DNA of 64,000 nucleotides from Mytilus californianus (GCF_021869535.1 NW_026262669.1:992001-1056000); one strand, 5' to 3'; positions 10,829 to 23,329 are shown, counted from the first letter of the stretch. Notes: a model not told the origin generated them from the sequence alone. Numbers and translations are program-made.

Positions 10829-11112
10829 ACTTAACAGATCTAAATACGGTCTGACAAATTTGAAAGTTATTTTTTTAGGTTTGGTCTGATTTGGTCTGAA
10901 ATCGTCTTAACAGATCTTAATCGCTCGCTAGAACATTCCTTCTTGTTTATCTTGACATGCCTTAACGGACTGAATTACCTGATGGGACTATCGATCGGAA
11001 CGGCGTCGGAAAGTCTGAAACAGTCTTGAAGTGTTTCTCTCGAGGTAAATTCAGTCGATTAAGACTTGATCAGACCAAAATGATCGTTTCAGACTGAAAT
11101 CTTGCTACTAGT
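10829..11112. repeat. Imperfect inverted-repeat patch (possible MITE)
   Basis: The left part has TTTGGTCTGATTTGGTCTGA followed by CTTAACAGATCTTAATCG. The right part has CGATTAAGACTTGATCAGAC followed by a stretch ending CAGACTGAAATCTTGC. The two sides are partly complementary. CTAGCATACTTAACAG at the left and TTGCTACTAG at the right may be decayed ends. It lies between the decayed gene and the integrase fragment. Confidence 0.45.
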
Positions 11113-11570
11113 GTGGGATGATTGTGTTCACTTTTTACTTTTGGCGGTCCGAGAGGCTGTTCAAGAAGCCCTTGGTTTTAGTCCCTTTGAGATGATGTTT
11201 GATCATACTGTAAGGGGACCTTTGAAACTGGTTAAGTAACAATGGCTTACTGAACACATTGACTTGAATCTTCTAGACTATGTATCTAGATTTAGAGAAA
11301 AATTGTATACTGCTTATCAAATTGAAAAATTTAAAAACTGTTCCGAATAAGATGAAAATATGGTAGGATAAAGATGCCAGGGACAGAGTTTTTGAGCCTG
11401 GTGATAAGGTTCTTGTAGTTTTGCCAGGCCCTGGACATCCTTTACAGGCTAACTACTGTGGTCCTTATACAACAGAGAGTAAAATTGATGATTTGAAATA
11501 TATTGTAAAAATACAAGGTCGGCGTAAACAAAAAAGAATGTCACCTTAATATATTAAAACCATATTTAGA
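11111..11570 (+). pseudogene. Ty3/gypsy-type integrase C-terminal fragment
   Basis: Frames reading VWDDCVHFLLLAVREAVQEA, then GFSPFEMMF and GPLKLVK, fit the end of an integrase core. After a TAA at 11237 and further damage comes a new frame with RVFEPGDKVLVVLPGPGHPL and NYCGPYTTESK, which is the GPY/F module found at the C-terminus of some Ty3/gypsy integrases. At least two stops and a frameshift make it non-functional. Integrase would join the element's DNA copy to the host chromosome. The catalytic D,D-35-E residues are not present, so the fragment is 5'-truncated. Confidence 0.75.
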
Positions 11571-11649
11571 ACGTGCTAATGAAGGTGAGAGCAAATCAGT
11601 TACCATTTTAACCATGGTTAAATTGGAGAACGATCATGAACTAACCAGA

Positions 11650-12315
11650 TACAATTGAACCACCTTTTGATTATAAGACTATGGAACAAACAGTTAGATT
11701 GAAAAATTTAGAAATTTTGTCAGGTTTAGACTCAAAACTTGCACATCTGACTTTCGATCGCAGAGAAAAATTAAAAACTTTGGTATTTTCTTTTGAAAAT
11801 CTTTTTCCAGATGTGCCAAAGAAAAACACTGCTGTGTTTCATGATGTCGATATAATGATGCTTCTCCAATTAAGCAACATCCTTACCGTCTCAATCCACT
11901 AAAACTTGAATTTATGAGACAAGAATCTAAATATATGCTTGAAAATGACATTATTAAGCCGATTAACAGTGAATTGTGCTCTCCTTGTCTTCTTGTGCGC
12001 AAACCAGATAAAATCGTGCGTTTCGTTACTGATTTCAGAAAAGTAAACCCAGTTTCAAAATCTGATCCTATCCGATTTCAAGGATAGACGATTGCATTGA
12101 TAATATTGGGCAAACAAAATCTGTGAGCAAATTTGATTAATTGAAAGGTTACTGGCTGGTACCCTTGACACAGAGAGCTCGTGAAATATTAGCTTTTGTC
12201 ACACCAGACGGCCAATTACAGTATACTGTGATGCCGTTTTGGTATAAAAAGTTCTCCAGCTACATTTCAAAGAATGATCAATAATGTTATAAAAAAATTA
12301 GACTGTTGGTATGCT
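11650..12315 (+). pseudogene. Ty3/gypsy-type reverse transcriptase N-terminal fragment
   Basis: Three damaged frames give FPDVPKKNTAVFHDVDI, IKQHPYRLNPLKLEFMRQE, ENDIIKPINSELCSPCLLV, VTDFRKVNPVSKSDPI, KGYWLVPLT and AFVTPDGQLQYTVMPF. These are the ordered fingers and palm motifs of a Ty3/gypsy reverse transcriptase. It ends before the catalytic YxDD box, at the exact base where the segmental duplication begins (12316). It is unusual in lying only about 100 bp downstream of integrase. No LTR was recognised. Frameshifts and stops (for example TAA where a leucine is expected before KGYW) show it is dead. Confidence 0.75.
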
Positions 12316-14702
12316 GAAAGAAACATTGTTGAACATTACACTCATTCAGTATACTTAATATATGGATAACATTATATCCTCTTCTAACGTATGTTATTTT
12401 AAAAAAATTATATTTATAATCGTCAGGTTATAAATTAAAACAAACAAGGATATTGTATTCACATAATTAATCAATACCAACATACCGGTTAAAAGATATT
12501 GGTACATTGTAAAATCATGAGTCTTTTACCTCAATGACCTATCATATAATGTCAAAGATAATTCTTGTATGACAGTAATCAGTTGTTAATGTGAGTCTAT
12601 TTTTTAACTATTTTACAAGTTTTAAATTATAGAGAATAAATCAACAGTGAACTGTGAGTAAACAAGACACATATATTTTAAAATCAGGTACCTCAAAATC
12701 TATCAGTAGCTGTACTGAATATTACGTTAATTTGTAAAACTCTAATCTTGCAATTTTAACCATTTGGATGCTGAAGACATTTACTGTAACTCAACATTTA
12801 ACAACGGTAATGTTTTTTTATAACATGCTAGTGTTTAAAGTAGCGATTTATTTAAAAGAAGTACTTTCGAGCCATTCGATCGTGTTACCCTTTTGTATTA
12901 TATTGTCTTTCTTATGTTCGTATTACAGTGTTTGCATCAAACCAGGTTCATCCGTTTGTATCAAACCAGGTTCATCCCACGATTTTTTCTTAAAATCTCC
13001 TGTACCAAGTAAGGAATATGGCAGTTGTTATCTACAGTCCATTTCTATGTATGTTGTAGTTCAGTGTTTCTGTTGTTCCGTTGTTTTACTCTTATAGTTG
13101 ATGTGTTCCTTCGGTTTTAGTTTGTTACCCGGATTAGTTTTTGCTTAATCAAATTATGACTATTGAACAGCGGTATACTACTGTTGCCTTTATTTGTACA
13201 CAATAAGAAAAAACATAATATATAAGACAAATTAGACAATTTAAAAGTTAACAAACTCCTCTTGTTATATGCAGTTTACATTTTCACATATTGTACGGTG
13301 TGCTAGAATATGTTTTATGAAGCTGACTTCTATAAGTCAAAAAAAAACGACACCACACATATTTGATTACTATCGCCTGTTACAATAAAACTTACAAAAT
13401 ATATAAGAACAATTAATATTCTGAATACAAAACAATAGCAGGCTATCATTGTCATGATTGTGTTGATACAATAATAAAAGAACTATACATTCCACATCTA
13501 TATAATGCGTGAGGCGCTAACACGTTACTTACACACAGAGCAGCTCGTTATTTCATATATATTTCATTGCAGAAAAGTAGAAAAGAAAACAAATAAAAAA
13601 TCAAATAAACAGATTTTAAACACAACAAAAAACAGCACAACAATACAGAAAGAAGACAATTCAAATAAATTTAGCTTCAATATGACGTCGTTCAGATATA
13701 TCTCAGCATTAAAACCAGACGAAATTGTAAAATGTTCTTTCAGATATCGCGTCAAAAACTTTCAAATTGATTGCACTATACAACTACTTGCTTAACCTTG
13801 TTACACTATTCCGTCATATAATGTGCATTCTAAATAAAGTTTCCACTTATTATGAACCAACGGAATGTGTATAGTCATAATATACGCTTTTATAAATGTA
13901 AGTAAAGTGATGATAATCACTAGTTAGGATTGGAAATTGTAAATATAGATACAATTAAATTTTTTATCTCATCATAGGATGTCAATTGCATCCGATAACC
14001 ATATATTGCATTTTCATTTTCTTTTATAGAGTATTGTCAAAACTCGTGGACCATTTTACACAGAAATGGACGGATGTTGACTAAAAATCACATTTGATTG
14101 ATTTGATTGGTTATTTTTATTTCTTACATATATATGAAGATTTTACAATTTATATCAATAGTGGAGGAGTTTAACATTACCATCGTGTGATGGTGTTGAA
14201 ATGAGCTTACTGATTAGGCCCTAGACAATAGATACTGATAAAATAAAGTAAATGTGAACAACTACTTAAGACTGTCATTGAAAAACTTTAACCCAATTAT
14301 TTGTATCTGATATATTTCCCTGTCACTAAAATTGAACAAGCGTGAAATATTCTGTCATCATATATCATTTTTTGGATCTATATGTTGTTTTACATCAGAA
14401 ATTAAATTGTGACACATCTGATATGTGCAGGTTATCTATTTGTTTGCTAAGCATGACACATTTTAATGTAGGAAGTCAAAGAAATTGATTGGGAAAATGG
14501 TCAGCACTGAAAGAAAAAGTGTGATCCAAAAACTTAATAAGTGTGTACGCGTCATTAAGTTAGAAGATGATTGACTACGCATACAGAGAGGGAATAACAT
14601 AAGATATATAACTTGAGGAAAACGTTATGCCAATTTAGTTTTTTCAAGCAAAACAAATAAATCGATTTAGAAACAAAAAAAACACACACACACATACATA
14701 TA
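12316..14702. repeat. Unit 1, first part, of the tandem segmental duplication
   Basis: Starting at GAAAGAAACATTGTTGAAC, this stretch aligns nearly base for base with 35893-38275. The lengths are 2387 and 2383, and a 60-base block around 12601-12660 is identical. The first 110 bases also match 48072 onward. It contains no intact gene. An ankyrin exon present at the corresponding place in unit 3 has been deleted here (about 12425) and in unit 2. The 96-codon frame at 13505 and its minus-strand counterpart also occur in unit 2 but show no domain. Confidence 0.9.
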
Positions 14703-14728
14703 CAGTCCATGTAACGTAAAAGTTAACA
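14703..14728 (+). repeat. Left terminal inverted repeat of the 13.9-kb element
   Basis: CAGTCCATGTAACGTAAAAG followed by TTAACA. It differs from the inverted right end at one base (A versus G at position 7). The preceding TA (14701-14702) is the probable target dinucleotide. Confidence 0.88.
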
Positions 14729-14736
14729 CTTTTTTC

Positions 14737-15042
14737 ATTCGGGAATCGTACGTACAGCGTTCGGGAATCGTTTGTATAGAGTTCGGTCATCGTTCGTACA
14801 TCATTCGTATAGCGTCCGTACAACGTTCGGTCAGCGTTCGTTCATCGTTCGTTCATCGTATGGTAAATGTCATCGTTTAGGGTTTTGTATATCGTATAGT
14901 TCATGGTATCGTTAAGCGTTTTATTTGTCGTATGGTACATGGTATGGTTTAGCGTTTAGCGTTTCGTTTATCGTATGGTATATGATATCGTTAAGCGTTT
15001 CATCTATCGTATGGTATATCGTTTTGTTAAGCGTCTGATATA
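14737..15042. repeat. Left subterminal array of short CGTTCG / GTTTAGCG motifs
   Basis: From the outside inward there is first a cluster of TCGGGAATCGT, CGTTCGTACATC and GCGTCCGTACAACG-type units. A second cluster follows, with GTTTAGCGTTTCG, ATCGTATGGTATAT and CGTTAAGCG. Such arrays inside the ends of a DNA transposon are often transposase-binding sites, but no protein is available to link them to. Confidence 0.75.
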
Positions 15043-16761
15043 TGTTAGGGTTTTATTTCAGAAAGTTATTTCAATTATTATTTTGAGTTAAAATAAATTA
15101 ATATAAAAAGATGCGGGATAAAAAAAAACAATTATTAGTTTGGATTGATTGAAAGTTTTTTTTTTTACTGTAAGCCGTAAGAAAACCTTGAGTGACCATA
15201 TTTATATCCTTTTGTCACCCTTTGGACTATATTAGATTGGAATGATCGGATTGGAAACATTTCACTTGTTAATTAAAGCAAATAAGTTATCTTATTTATT
15301 ATATATTTTGTTTCATACTAATTGCGTAGTTCTTGATGTCTTTTTGCAATTTTGAATCATTTCAAATTCAAACTTATAAAATGTTAAAAAAAAACTAACC
15401 TAAACAATACCCTTAGTTAATTGAAACGTGAACTATTTATTTACATAAAACATATCTAGTCTAAAAAATAGTATTGGTTGTAAACGTTTTATCTTGATTG
15501 AGAAACGTTTAGCAATGCAATAAACTTACTATAAATGTACTATAACTTAACGTAGATTTCGAACTGTAAACCATTTTTTACCGATAGAAAAAAATCTGCA
15601 ACTAATATCATTATAGAATACCCTGCTATATAAAACGAAGGGGAAACATTTCCTTACATCACATTTTGACATGAATAACATGAGACCAATTTGAAATACC
15701 GCGAAATAAGTCTCTCTGTTTCTCTCTCTCTCCTCCACCAAATATTTCCTTGAAACAATAAATTATATATAATGTTCTTTAAATGAGGCCTGATATGAGA
15801 TACACCTTTTATATCTAAATGTATTTAAAAAAAAAGACAAGACATCCATGGTATTTGTTCCCCTTAATGTCACAGTCTGATATAAACCGAAAATTGCCAG
15901 GGATATATACAAATTCGTTGAAGACTTCTATGGAACCAGCGTCGCTTGTGATTCCTACTGCCGGTGTTAAAACTGTTATTTTGACTGTAAAAAGTGCTTA
16001 AGTCCATGTATGAGTAAAATACAGAATTAAGAAAATAACTCTACCGTTTTTTATATTTCTTTATTTTAGAGGTAAGCTTCTGGCCATGCAAGTTACCTCA
16101 ATTTTAACGCAAATCATTTAACTTAAATAACCAATCAATTGTATTCTAAAAGTTGTTGATTTGTTCTTTGTGCGAATACATGAAATATTTGTCACTGGAC
16201 GTTATGCATGAAATCGATGATCAAATACAAATCTACAGTATTTATAAACATACTGCAATTGAATATATGAAAGAGACTAAATAATATTAATTTTAATTAT
16301 TTTACGCATATTTTAAGGATCGAAATAATCAGTTCTACAAATGGTTGTTACTGAAAGACTTAAAAATTTACAAATATCACATGCCTCTATGAAATTTCAT
16401 ATCGACGCACCAAACTATTTCCTTTTATCATGCATAGCTCTTTTGCGATTCACTTAAGGCTTTTAACGATCTTCTTACTTGTTCATTATATTCTAAAATT
16501 AAAATCCTATACAAATTGCCAAAACTTTCATTCTCATGCTAGACAGCGTAAAAGATGAATACTGTTTTGTTAGTGTACTCACGGTGTTTTGAAGGCCGAT
16601 ATTCAATTTCGCTGAAAAAGAATTAATTTGCGCCGCAAATTAATTACGCCAATTCTTTTCTTTGTTTGTATCACTTTATTTTAAAAACTGCAGCATTCAT
16701 TTGCGCCAATAAAACAAGCATTTAATTGCGCAAATGTTATAGACTTATTTGCAAATTGTTG
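15043..16761. other. Element interior, no gene seen
   Basis: AT-rich, with a short CT microsatellite near 15719-15735 and a palindrome around 16627-16650 (TTAATTTGCGCCGCAAATTA). ATTTGTCACTGGACGTTATG near 16186 resembles a common mussel repeat fragment. No frame with recognisable content. Confidence 0.5.
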
Positions 16762-18030
16762 TTCTTAGTGCACTAAGGAGGCACTTTGCGGTATTATACT
16801 TGTCCACTAAGAACAAAATATTGCACTAAAGACCAGTCCTGATGGAATGATAGAATTGACACAAAAAACACGGCATATAGAAGGAGACTTTCTAAAAGAA
16901 CATTATTTCAAATTTTATAATCATATCTTTAGTAATTATAAATTTACTTAATGTTTTATCGACACGCGCCACCCTCCGTTGATTGTCACCTGTGTAATCG
17001 ATAGCAATTCATGTTCGTTCAACCTTAACCCGTTTTGAATCCGCTTGTATTTTAAATTAACATGTTTATGATATTTCAATTTTCTCTGATTTTTTTCGTC
17101 TGTTTGCTACTGTCGTATTTCTTTTGTTTTTCTGACTGTTATATTTTTTAGTTCAATGTAATAATGTATGTTCTACTATTTTTTATTTTCCTTTTAATTT
17201 CTCTTGGTTGTTTGTAAACTTAACTTTTTTATAGTTCTCTAGTATTTTTTTATCAAAAAATATTTTAGAATGTATGTACTTGTTTACCAGCAAATCAGAT
17301 AAACATGTTCAAAGTATAACAGTTTATTACATTTCTGTCGGGCCTGCGACTTTTGTCGCAAAGCGAGACGTATAGCGATACTACATTCCGTCGTCGGCGT
17401 CGGCTAGCGACATCTACATACTCACTCTGTGGTTAAAGTTTTTGAAATTTTAATTACTTTCTTAAACTATCCAGGATTTCTACCAAGAGAAGAATGTTTA
17501 TGATCATAAGATAGTATCCAGAAGTAAAGTATGAAAAATAAATCCTGGTTGTCTGTGTTTTAATTACATGTATAAATGGACTTTTTTCTCTCAGTTAACA
17601 TTACATTCATTCTGTGGTTAAAGTTTTTGAAATTTAAATAATTTTCTTAAAATATCCCGGATTTCTACCAAACTTGGATAGAAGCTTGTTTATGATCACA
17701 AGATAGTATCCAGAATTTTGTAGAATAAATCGTATTTTATTTATAAATAGAGTTTTTCTGCCAGCTAACACTATTTTCACTCTGTGGTTAAAAGTTTTAA
17801 TTTTTTTTAAAAATTTCTTCAACTATCCTAGATTTGTACCAGTGACACGCGCTGATTACGAAGTCATTTAACTTCAAAATAATAAAATCTATTCACACCA
17901 AACTTTATATTTATGAGTTATATACTCATATCTTCTTTTATCCATGTTCTTTGTGGTCTTAAAACATCGTTTTAGTGTCCTTAGTGCAAACACGTTGGTC
18001 TTAGTGCACTAAGAAGTCCTTTGCGGTATT
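16762..18030. repeat. 33-bp direct repeats about 1.24 kb apart
   Basis: 16762-16794 and 17998-18030 both read CTTAGTGCACTAAG followed by a short variable part and TTTGCGGTATT. Each contains the palindrome CTTAGTGCACTAAG and each is accompanied by further CACTAAG or TAGTGC words nearby. They bracket the repeat at 17345-17870. They may be ends of a nested element, although direct rather than inverted orientation argues against a simple TIR element. Confidence 0.6.
17345..17870 (+). repeat. Dispersed repeat with internal ~170-bp tandem units
   Basis: Begins GGGCCTGCGACTTTTGTCGC. The phrase CTCTGTGGTTAAAGTTTTTG recurs at about 17425 and 17610, and in diverged form near 17780. Each is followed by a 'CTTAAACTATCCAGGATTTC'-like segment and a 'TTTATGATCA' segment. 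I recall this as a bivalve repeat; it was not searched. No coding capacity. Confidence 0.7.
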
Positions 18031-19490
18031 TCTGCACACCGTTTTGATATTTAATTAATAACTGGATTCCCTCCTCCTAGCTATTTACGGGCTAGTTTCT
18101 GAGTGCTTAATGCATGTATGTGATCTTATTCTTCATTCAAAATGATTGTGCACGAGTCATCTGTAAACAGCATTGCAAAGCATGATTTAACAGCGCGCAT
18201 TATGTTTCCATTTAAGTTCTCCTTTTTCTATAATAAGTTCAAATGTTGCTTTATTAAATACACCTAGGTACGTATTTGTAAACTTGTGTTATTACTTTAT
18301 TTCATGTATCTTTTTGCTTTTGGCTTCAATTACTTATTTTTTTCTAATTGACTTATTCGTAAATCGAAAAACGCAGAAACCTAAATAGAATCATATGGCA
18401 TTGAATGATTTCTTCAACTCAAAACTAGTAATAGATGCCTCTTAAATTTTATTTTTCTCGTTGGGTTGCTTGTCCATTAATTGGCGTTTACGCCGTATTC
18501 TTTTTATTCGGTATTTGTAAAAAGCCGCTCATCGATCAATTTCACAAGAAATCTAATACTCGTAAGTCATTTACATTGAAGTTTAACTTGCTATCATGGA
18601 TTGAATAATCCCAAACAACAAATTTTTTGATTGGTTTGTCATACTTGCTTATCAACTTCGTATTGTTTTCGGCTGAGACTACAATAACAGTTATAGTAGT
18701 CTCAGTTTTCGGCAATATTGTAACAATATCCTTTAGAATTTTAAATTGCTTCAGTCATTTAATATATAATTTATTTTTGTTGTTGTTCACGATTAAAACT
18801 TTTAGATTGATAATGTAATTGCATAATTTTTTAAGCATTATAGAAGACACAGTAAACATTAAACTTATGCATGGCGGAAAAGAAATATACGAAAACGATA
18901 GGTGCAATGTTCATGCAGCCTTGTAAATAATATTTAAAAAAAAAACATTTAATTTATAAAACTTAAGACTTTAATTAAAGTATTTTTGATGGGATGTTGA
19001 AGTTTCAAGAACATAGAAAATACACAAGAAAATCTATTAGTACACTAGTCTATCAAAATGTGCTTGCTGTCCATTTTACAATATATTATTTAAGAATTAA
19101 GTGTTTTCTTATTCATTCTGACATCTGTGTCCCTGGATCTGAACAAGAAATTGCGAGGACGTTATGATATCAGTTTACCTTTAAAATGATTTTTCAACAG
19201 AATGTTATCTATATTAAATTTTATCTTTTTTGTTTTTCGTCTCGAAAACAAAATGGCCCTAAAGCTAAATGTCATCGTCAGATGTATAATGGAAGGTGAT
19301 AAACACTTAAGAATATATACCACCTGCTGGATCTTTTTACCTGGACACAGATCTTATTAGTTAACAAGTACGAATGTAAAATTATCGATTTGGTATATTC
19401 AGTCGAATATATACGGTATCTCTGGACTGGGGTTTTTAAGATATTTTGACCTAACAACGTATGTAAATTTATTTGTGCTTCAAATCGCTG
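18031..19490. other. Element interior, no gene seen
   Basis: AT-rich sequence without recognisable frames, splice pairs or clear repeats. The 63-codon frame at 18627 is hydrophobic but has no start context or homology I recognise. Confidence 0.5.
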
Positions 19491-19496
19491 ATTTCA

Positions 19497-20475
19497 AATT
19501 ATAGACCAATCTCATTATAATCAACAGTGGGAAAAGTATTTGGAAAAATTGTATTTAAAATGTATTTAATCACTTAATTAGTTATATTTCAAATATCCAA
19601 GAAAGTGTTTTAATTTCAAGTTCATATTCGCCTTTTTGGAATACTAATGCAGGAGTTCCACAAGGCGTCTATATTAGGTTCCCTACTATTCTTTATTTAT
19701 GTATATGAGATAGCTGGTAATTTGATAAGTCTAACTCGATTGTGTGCTGATGAAACATCCCTTTCTAATTTAAGTATTATAGTCCTTACACAATAGAGGG
19801 TGTCATTAATAACGATTTAGAACAAATTTCAACATGGTCTAAAGATTGGCTTATTGATTTTTATCCTAACAAGACAATTACTATGCTATTCTCCTGTAAT
19901 TCTTCCCCAGATGATATTAAAATAGAACTTCAAAATCAAGTAGTAGAATTGTCTCCTGTCATAAACACTTAGGGATTACTTTTGATTCCAATGGTAAATT
20001 CTATACACATATAGAAAACGTTTTAAATTGTGCAAGCACAAGATTAAATTTCTAAAAAGAATTGAAATATGTATTGACTAGAAAGTATCTTACTCGTATA
20101 AACTTAACACTTATAAGACCAATTATGGAATATGCACGTGAGTTATGGGATGGTTGTACTCAACAGGATTCCCACAATCTAGAACATGACGTTTAGTTGG
20201 AAGCAGGAAGATTAGTAACTGGGTTGCCCGTGTTTGCTAGTCCGGAAGTTATATATTTTCAGTGGTACAGGCCCACATTTGCTAGTGGACAGAAGAAAAT
20301 CCAGAAAGCTCAATATGTTCTATTCTTCACATAAAGTGGGACTGCCTGTACGATTTAATGCCACTTTTTTTCAGTTATAAATAGATATAACCAGAAAATC
20401 CTTTTTTTTTTCATCTACTACTATCGAATGAAATAGCCTAAACCCCGACATATGTACGTCCAGAAATATGATTAT
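19497..20475 (+). pseudogene. Decayed non-LTR retrotransposon reverse transcriptase
   Basis: The three plus frames together give a NYRPISL-type start at about 19500, then WNTNAGVPQG, LGPLLFFIYVYEIAGNLISL, a degraded catalytic box reading CADETS where FADDT is usual, STWSKDWLIDFYPNKTITML, NSNGKFYTHI-like text, RPIMEYA and RYNQKI near the end. This is the palm-to-thumb order of a Jockey/CR1-like reverse transcriptase. Sequence between NYRPISL and the GVPQG box is missing, and many stops and shifts are present. It lies inside the 13.9-kb element, so it is a passenger or nested insertion. Confidence 0.7.
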
Positions 20476-20723
20476 AATTATCTAACTTGATACAGACACA
20501 ATTGTACGCCAATCTTTATTATTAAGGACAGTTGATTGGATAAAAGTGATGGATTGCCACGCCTATATTAAAACCGAGGTCCTATGAACTGACTTCAGAT
20601 AGCTCCCAGTATTCGAATTTGATAAAAAAAAATATTGATATCTCGTATTGTTTCAATATTAAAAGTGTTGAGTAACGTAGTTGAATTTTAGATTAAATTA
20701 GGGAAGTCGTGTACATCCCCATC

Positions 20724-20870
20724 AGGGGCGGATCCAGAACCTTGATGTCTGGGGGAGAGGGGGGCACCATGAGACCAAAATTAAATATTTATTTAGAGGT
20801 GTATATATGCGAGTGTGGGTGGTAATGGTGGTGGTGGTGTGGGGGGGGGGGGGGGAGTCAGATCATCGAT
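20724..20870 (+). repeat. Fragment of a 'GGGGCGGATCCAG' repeat with a G-rich tail
   Basis: CAGGGGCGGATCCAGAACCT matches the start of a short interspersed repeat that I recall from many aquatic animals. It is followed by GGGGGAGAGG, a GGTGGTGGTGGT run and a long G tract (about 20840-20857). No tRNA-like promoter boxes are visible, so its class is uncertain. Confidence 0.5.
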
Positions 20871-20895
20871 TGTCCTAAGCATGCTATTTTAATAT

Positions 20896-20966
20896 CTACT
20901 GTTGTCTGTTCTATGGTCGGGTTGTTGTCTCTTTGACACATTCCCCATTTCCATTCTCAATTTTAT
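20896..20966 (+). mobile_element. 5'-truncated Penelope-like element tail (71 bp)
   Basis: CTACTGTTGTCTGTTCTATG, GGTTGTTGTCTCTTTGACAC and CCATTTCCATTCTCAATTTT are the reverse complement of the start of the tails at 61681 and 47154. The copy ends at the same base as those two (CAATTTTA) and is on the plus strand. Confidence 0.85.
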
Positions 20967-23329
20967 GTAATATTTGCCACTGGACGTTAAGCAACAAACA
21001 ATCACCTCTTTATTCTGTTATCTATATTTATTTATATATATTGGTCCCATGATTCTCTGTTCTTTAAACCCCATCAGAGACATATATAATATGTCTCTGA
21101 CCCCATTCATATCCTCATAAATGATAACCTTTTCCTAGCCTCATACATATACGTACATTGTAATTGAAACAGGAAAAATATACACTCATATTACTGTATG
21201 CTGGAACTAATAGAAAAACGTATTAGTTCCAGATTATCTTCTATAAAATGCAATTGCGTTTTAATTAAAAACAATGACAACCAAATTCTTTTTTGTGGAA
21301 AGAGGGGGGGGGGGGGACATTTTTTTTAAACAAATTATTGGTTTCCTTTGAAAATAGGAGTGAAAAGAAAATACGACATTTAGTTTATAAAAAAGTCTTG
21401 TTTGAAAAAACAGTTTGTTGTTGAATAAAGTCACAAAAAGACAGTTTTGAAGAAAAAAATCCCAAAAATGACAATGTGAAAATTTTGTTATGAAGACATA
21501 TCCCATACATCGATACTAATATTCTTGGCTCTAAACATTTATTTGTTCATATTTATTTAAAACACAGATTTGTGTTAGTAATTTATTTCCTGGTCAGAAG
21601 ATGATATTGTATTAAAAACCAATAACAATATTCGTACTTTTCCAATCAACATGTACATCAAATATTTTAAAATGAAACATTGCACACACGTGTCAATATT
21701 TACAGACCCACCGATAACTTTTTTTTTAAGTTATTCAACATGAATAAATACAAAAAAAAATCAGCTGATTTTGAATTTTTTTAAGAGTTGCAAATATCTA
21801 ATAAATTAAAATTATGATACAGAATGATTCTTTTTATTTTTCTTCATGAGTGTTTGCTGAAGCATTTTTTTCCCGAATCCCGAAAAGTTTGATCATATAT
21901 TCCAGAGTTTAATACGTGTAAATTCCGAATTCACACACATAATAAAGTCCCAACCCGACGTTCATAAAAGGTCTGTTCTAGAGTTTAGTCTAATTTTCAG
22001 AAATTAAAATCAAACACAATGTTTTATACAAATTCGTCTTCAGACACGTAAATAATATAGGTTATTCGCTGGCCTGGATTGTGATAGAAAATATCCAATG
22101 AAATGCATAAAATATCTAATGCTATGGGTCACGCATGGACTGTCTTACTTTATCATGTTATGCCCATGTGGCACATCAAAGATAGGATTAGTTTACCCAT
22201 TGTACTTTAGAATTGCAACAAATCTTAAATTCACTTGAATACATTCACCTGTTATCTTGTCGACTTTAAAGCCAACATACAGATGGCCGTAATATCCTGA
22301 GAAGAGACCTCGATGAAATTTGAAAGTTAAACAAATCTTAGTTTTTACGGGAACGAATATTTTGTAAAAACGTTGTAGTGATCAGATCATCAATGACGCG
22401 TAATAGGATGAAAAATGTTGTCCTGCATTTTTCTTTAAATGTAAACTCAATGTAAATATAGTCATGCTTTTTTATTTTACACTCTATTCGGTCCTTCCTT
22501 TCTTAGTTATTAGTTTATTCTGACTTGTTTTACATAAAGTCATCATGCCTTTTTCTTTTTGTCAAGATGCCCATCCTGCCTTTTTTCTCTAAACTGCTGT
22601 CATGCCCTTTTTTCAAATTTCATACTAGACCCCCAAGTTCAGTTTCGCCATTTTTCGTGCTTGTCATGAGACGATATTTCGATTGTTAAACTCATTAAAT
22701 CAAATAACATATTTCATCTCAACATGAGAAAGAGTGGCTCATTTACCTCTATCAATGTTTATCGTTTATAAGATGTTGTACTTTCAATGCTTTTTATAAA
22801 CGCAGAGTAAAATTAAAAATTTTTGGTATACAAATTTTAAATTATTCATCTTAAAAAATATTCAGAAGATAATGGGAAATATCAAAGAATCATGATATAA
22901 ATTTAAAGAAAAAAAGAAAACCCAACTCTTTTTTTATTAAAATTGAAAATCCAACGGATGAAAGGTAGTATTGACCTCTAAAATTCTATACACAGAAAAC
23001 AAGTACTTATAGTATTTTAAAACGTCCAAATAGAGTCCGTTTTATAAACGCGCACTGGACATAATTGTTATATTTTTATTCAGATATTCCACATTTTATC
23101 AACCGTTTCTGAACTATTTTTGAAGATAACGAATCCGTGGCTTCATTGCACATTTAACGTAAAATACATTTTGTTTTTTTTTTTATTAAGAAAATAATAT
23201 ACACAGTTACTTGTGTGTAAAATAATTTCAATGGAAGCTTTGTGAAGGTATTTGATAGGACGTACGCCAATTCATGAGGGCGTGACAAATTGCCACCAAT
23301 GTCCAATCAAGTTTTTTCTGTTGTTCAAA
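20967..23329. other. Element interior, no gene seen
   Basis: AT-rich. A G tract at about 21303-21316 lies in a short minus-strand frame that has no recognised content. A local inverted pair, AGAGACATATATA/TATATGTCTCTGA, occurs near 21075-21105. Confidence 0.5.

Noticed and set aside
13505..13795. 96-codon frame present in unit 1 with an overlapping minus frame
   Set aside because: Unit 2 has small changes that alter the frame, and the near-identity of the two units comes from recent duplication rather than constraint.
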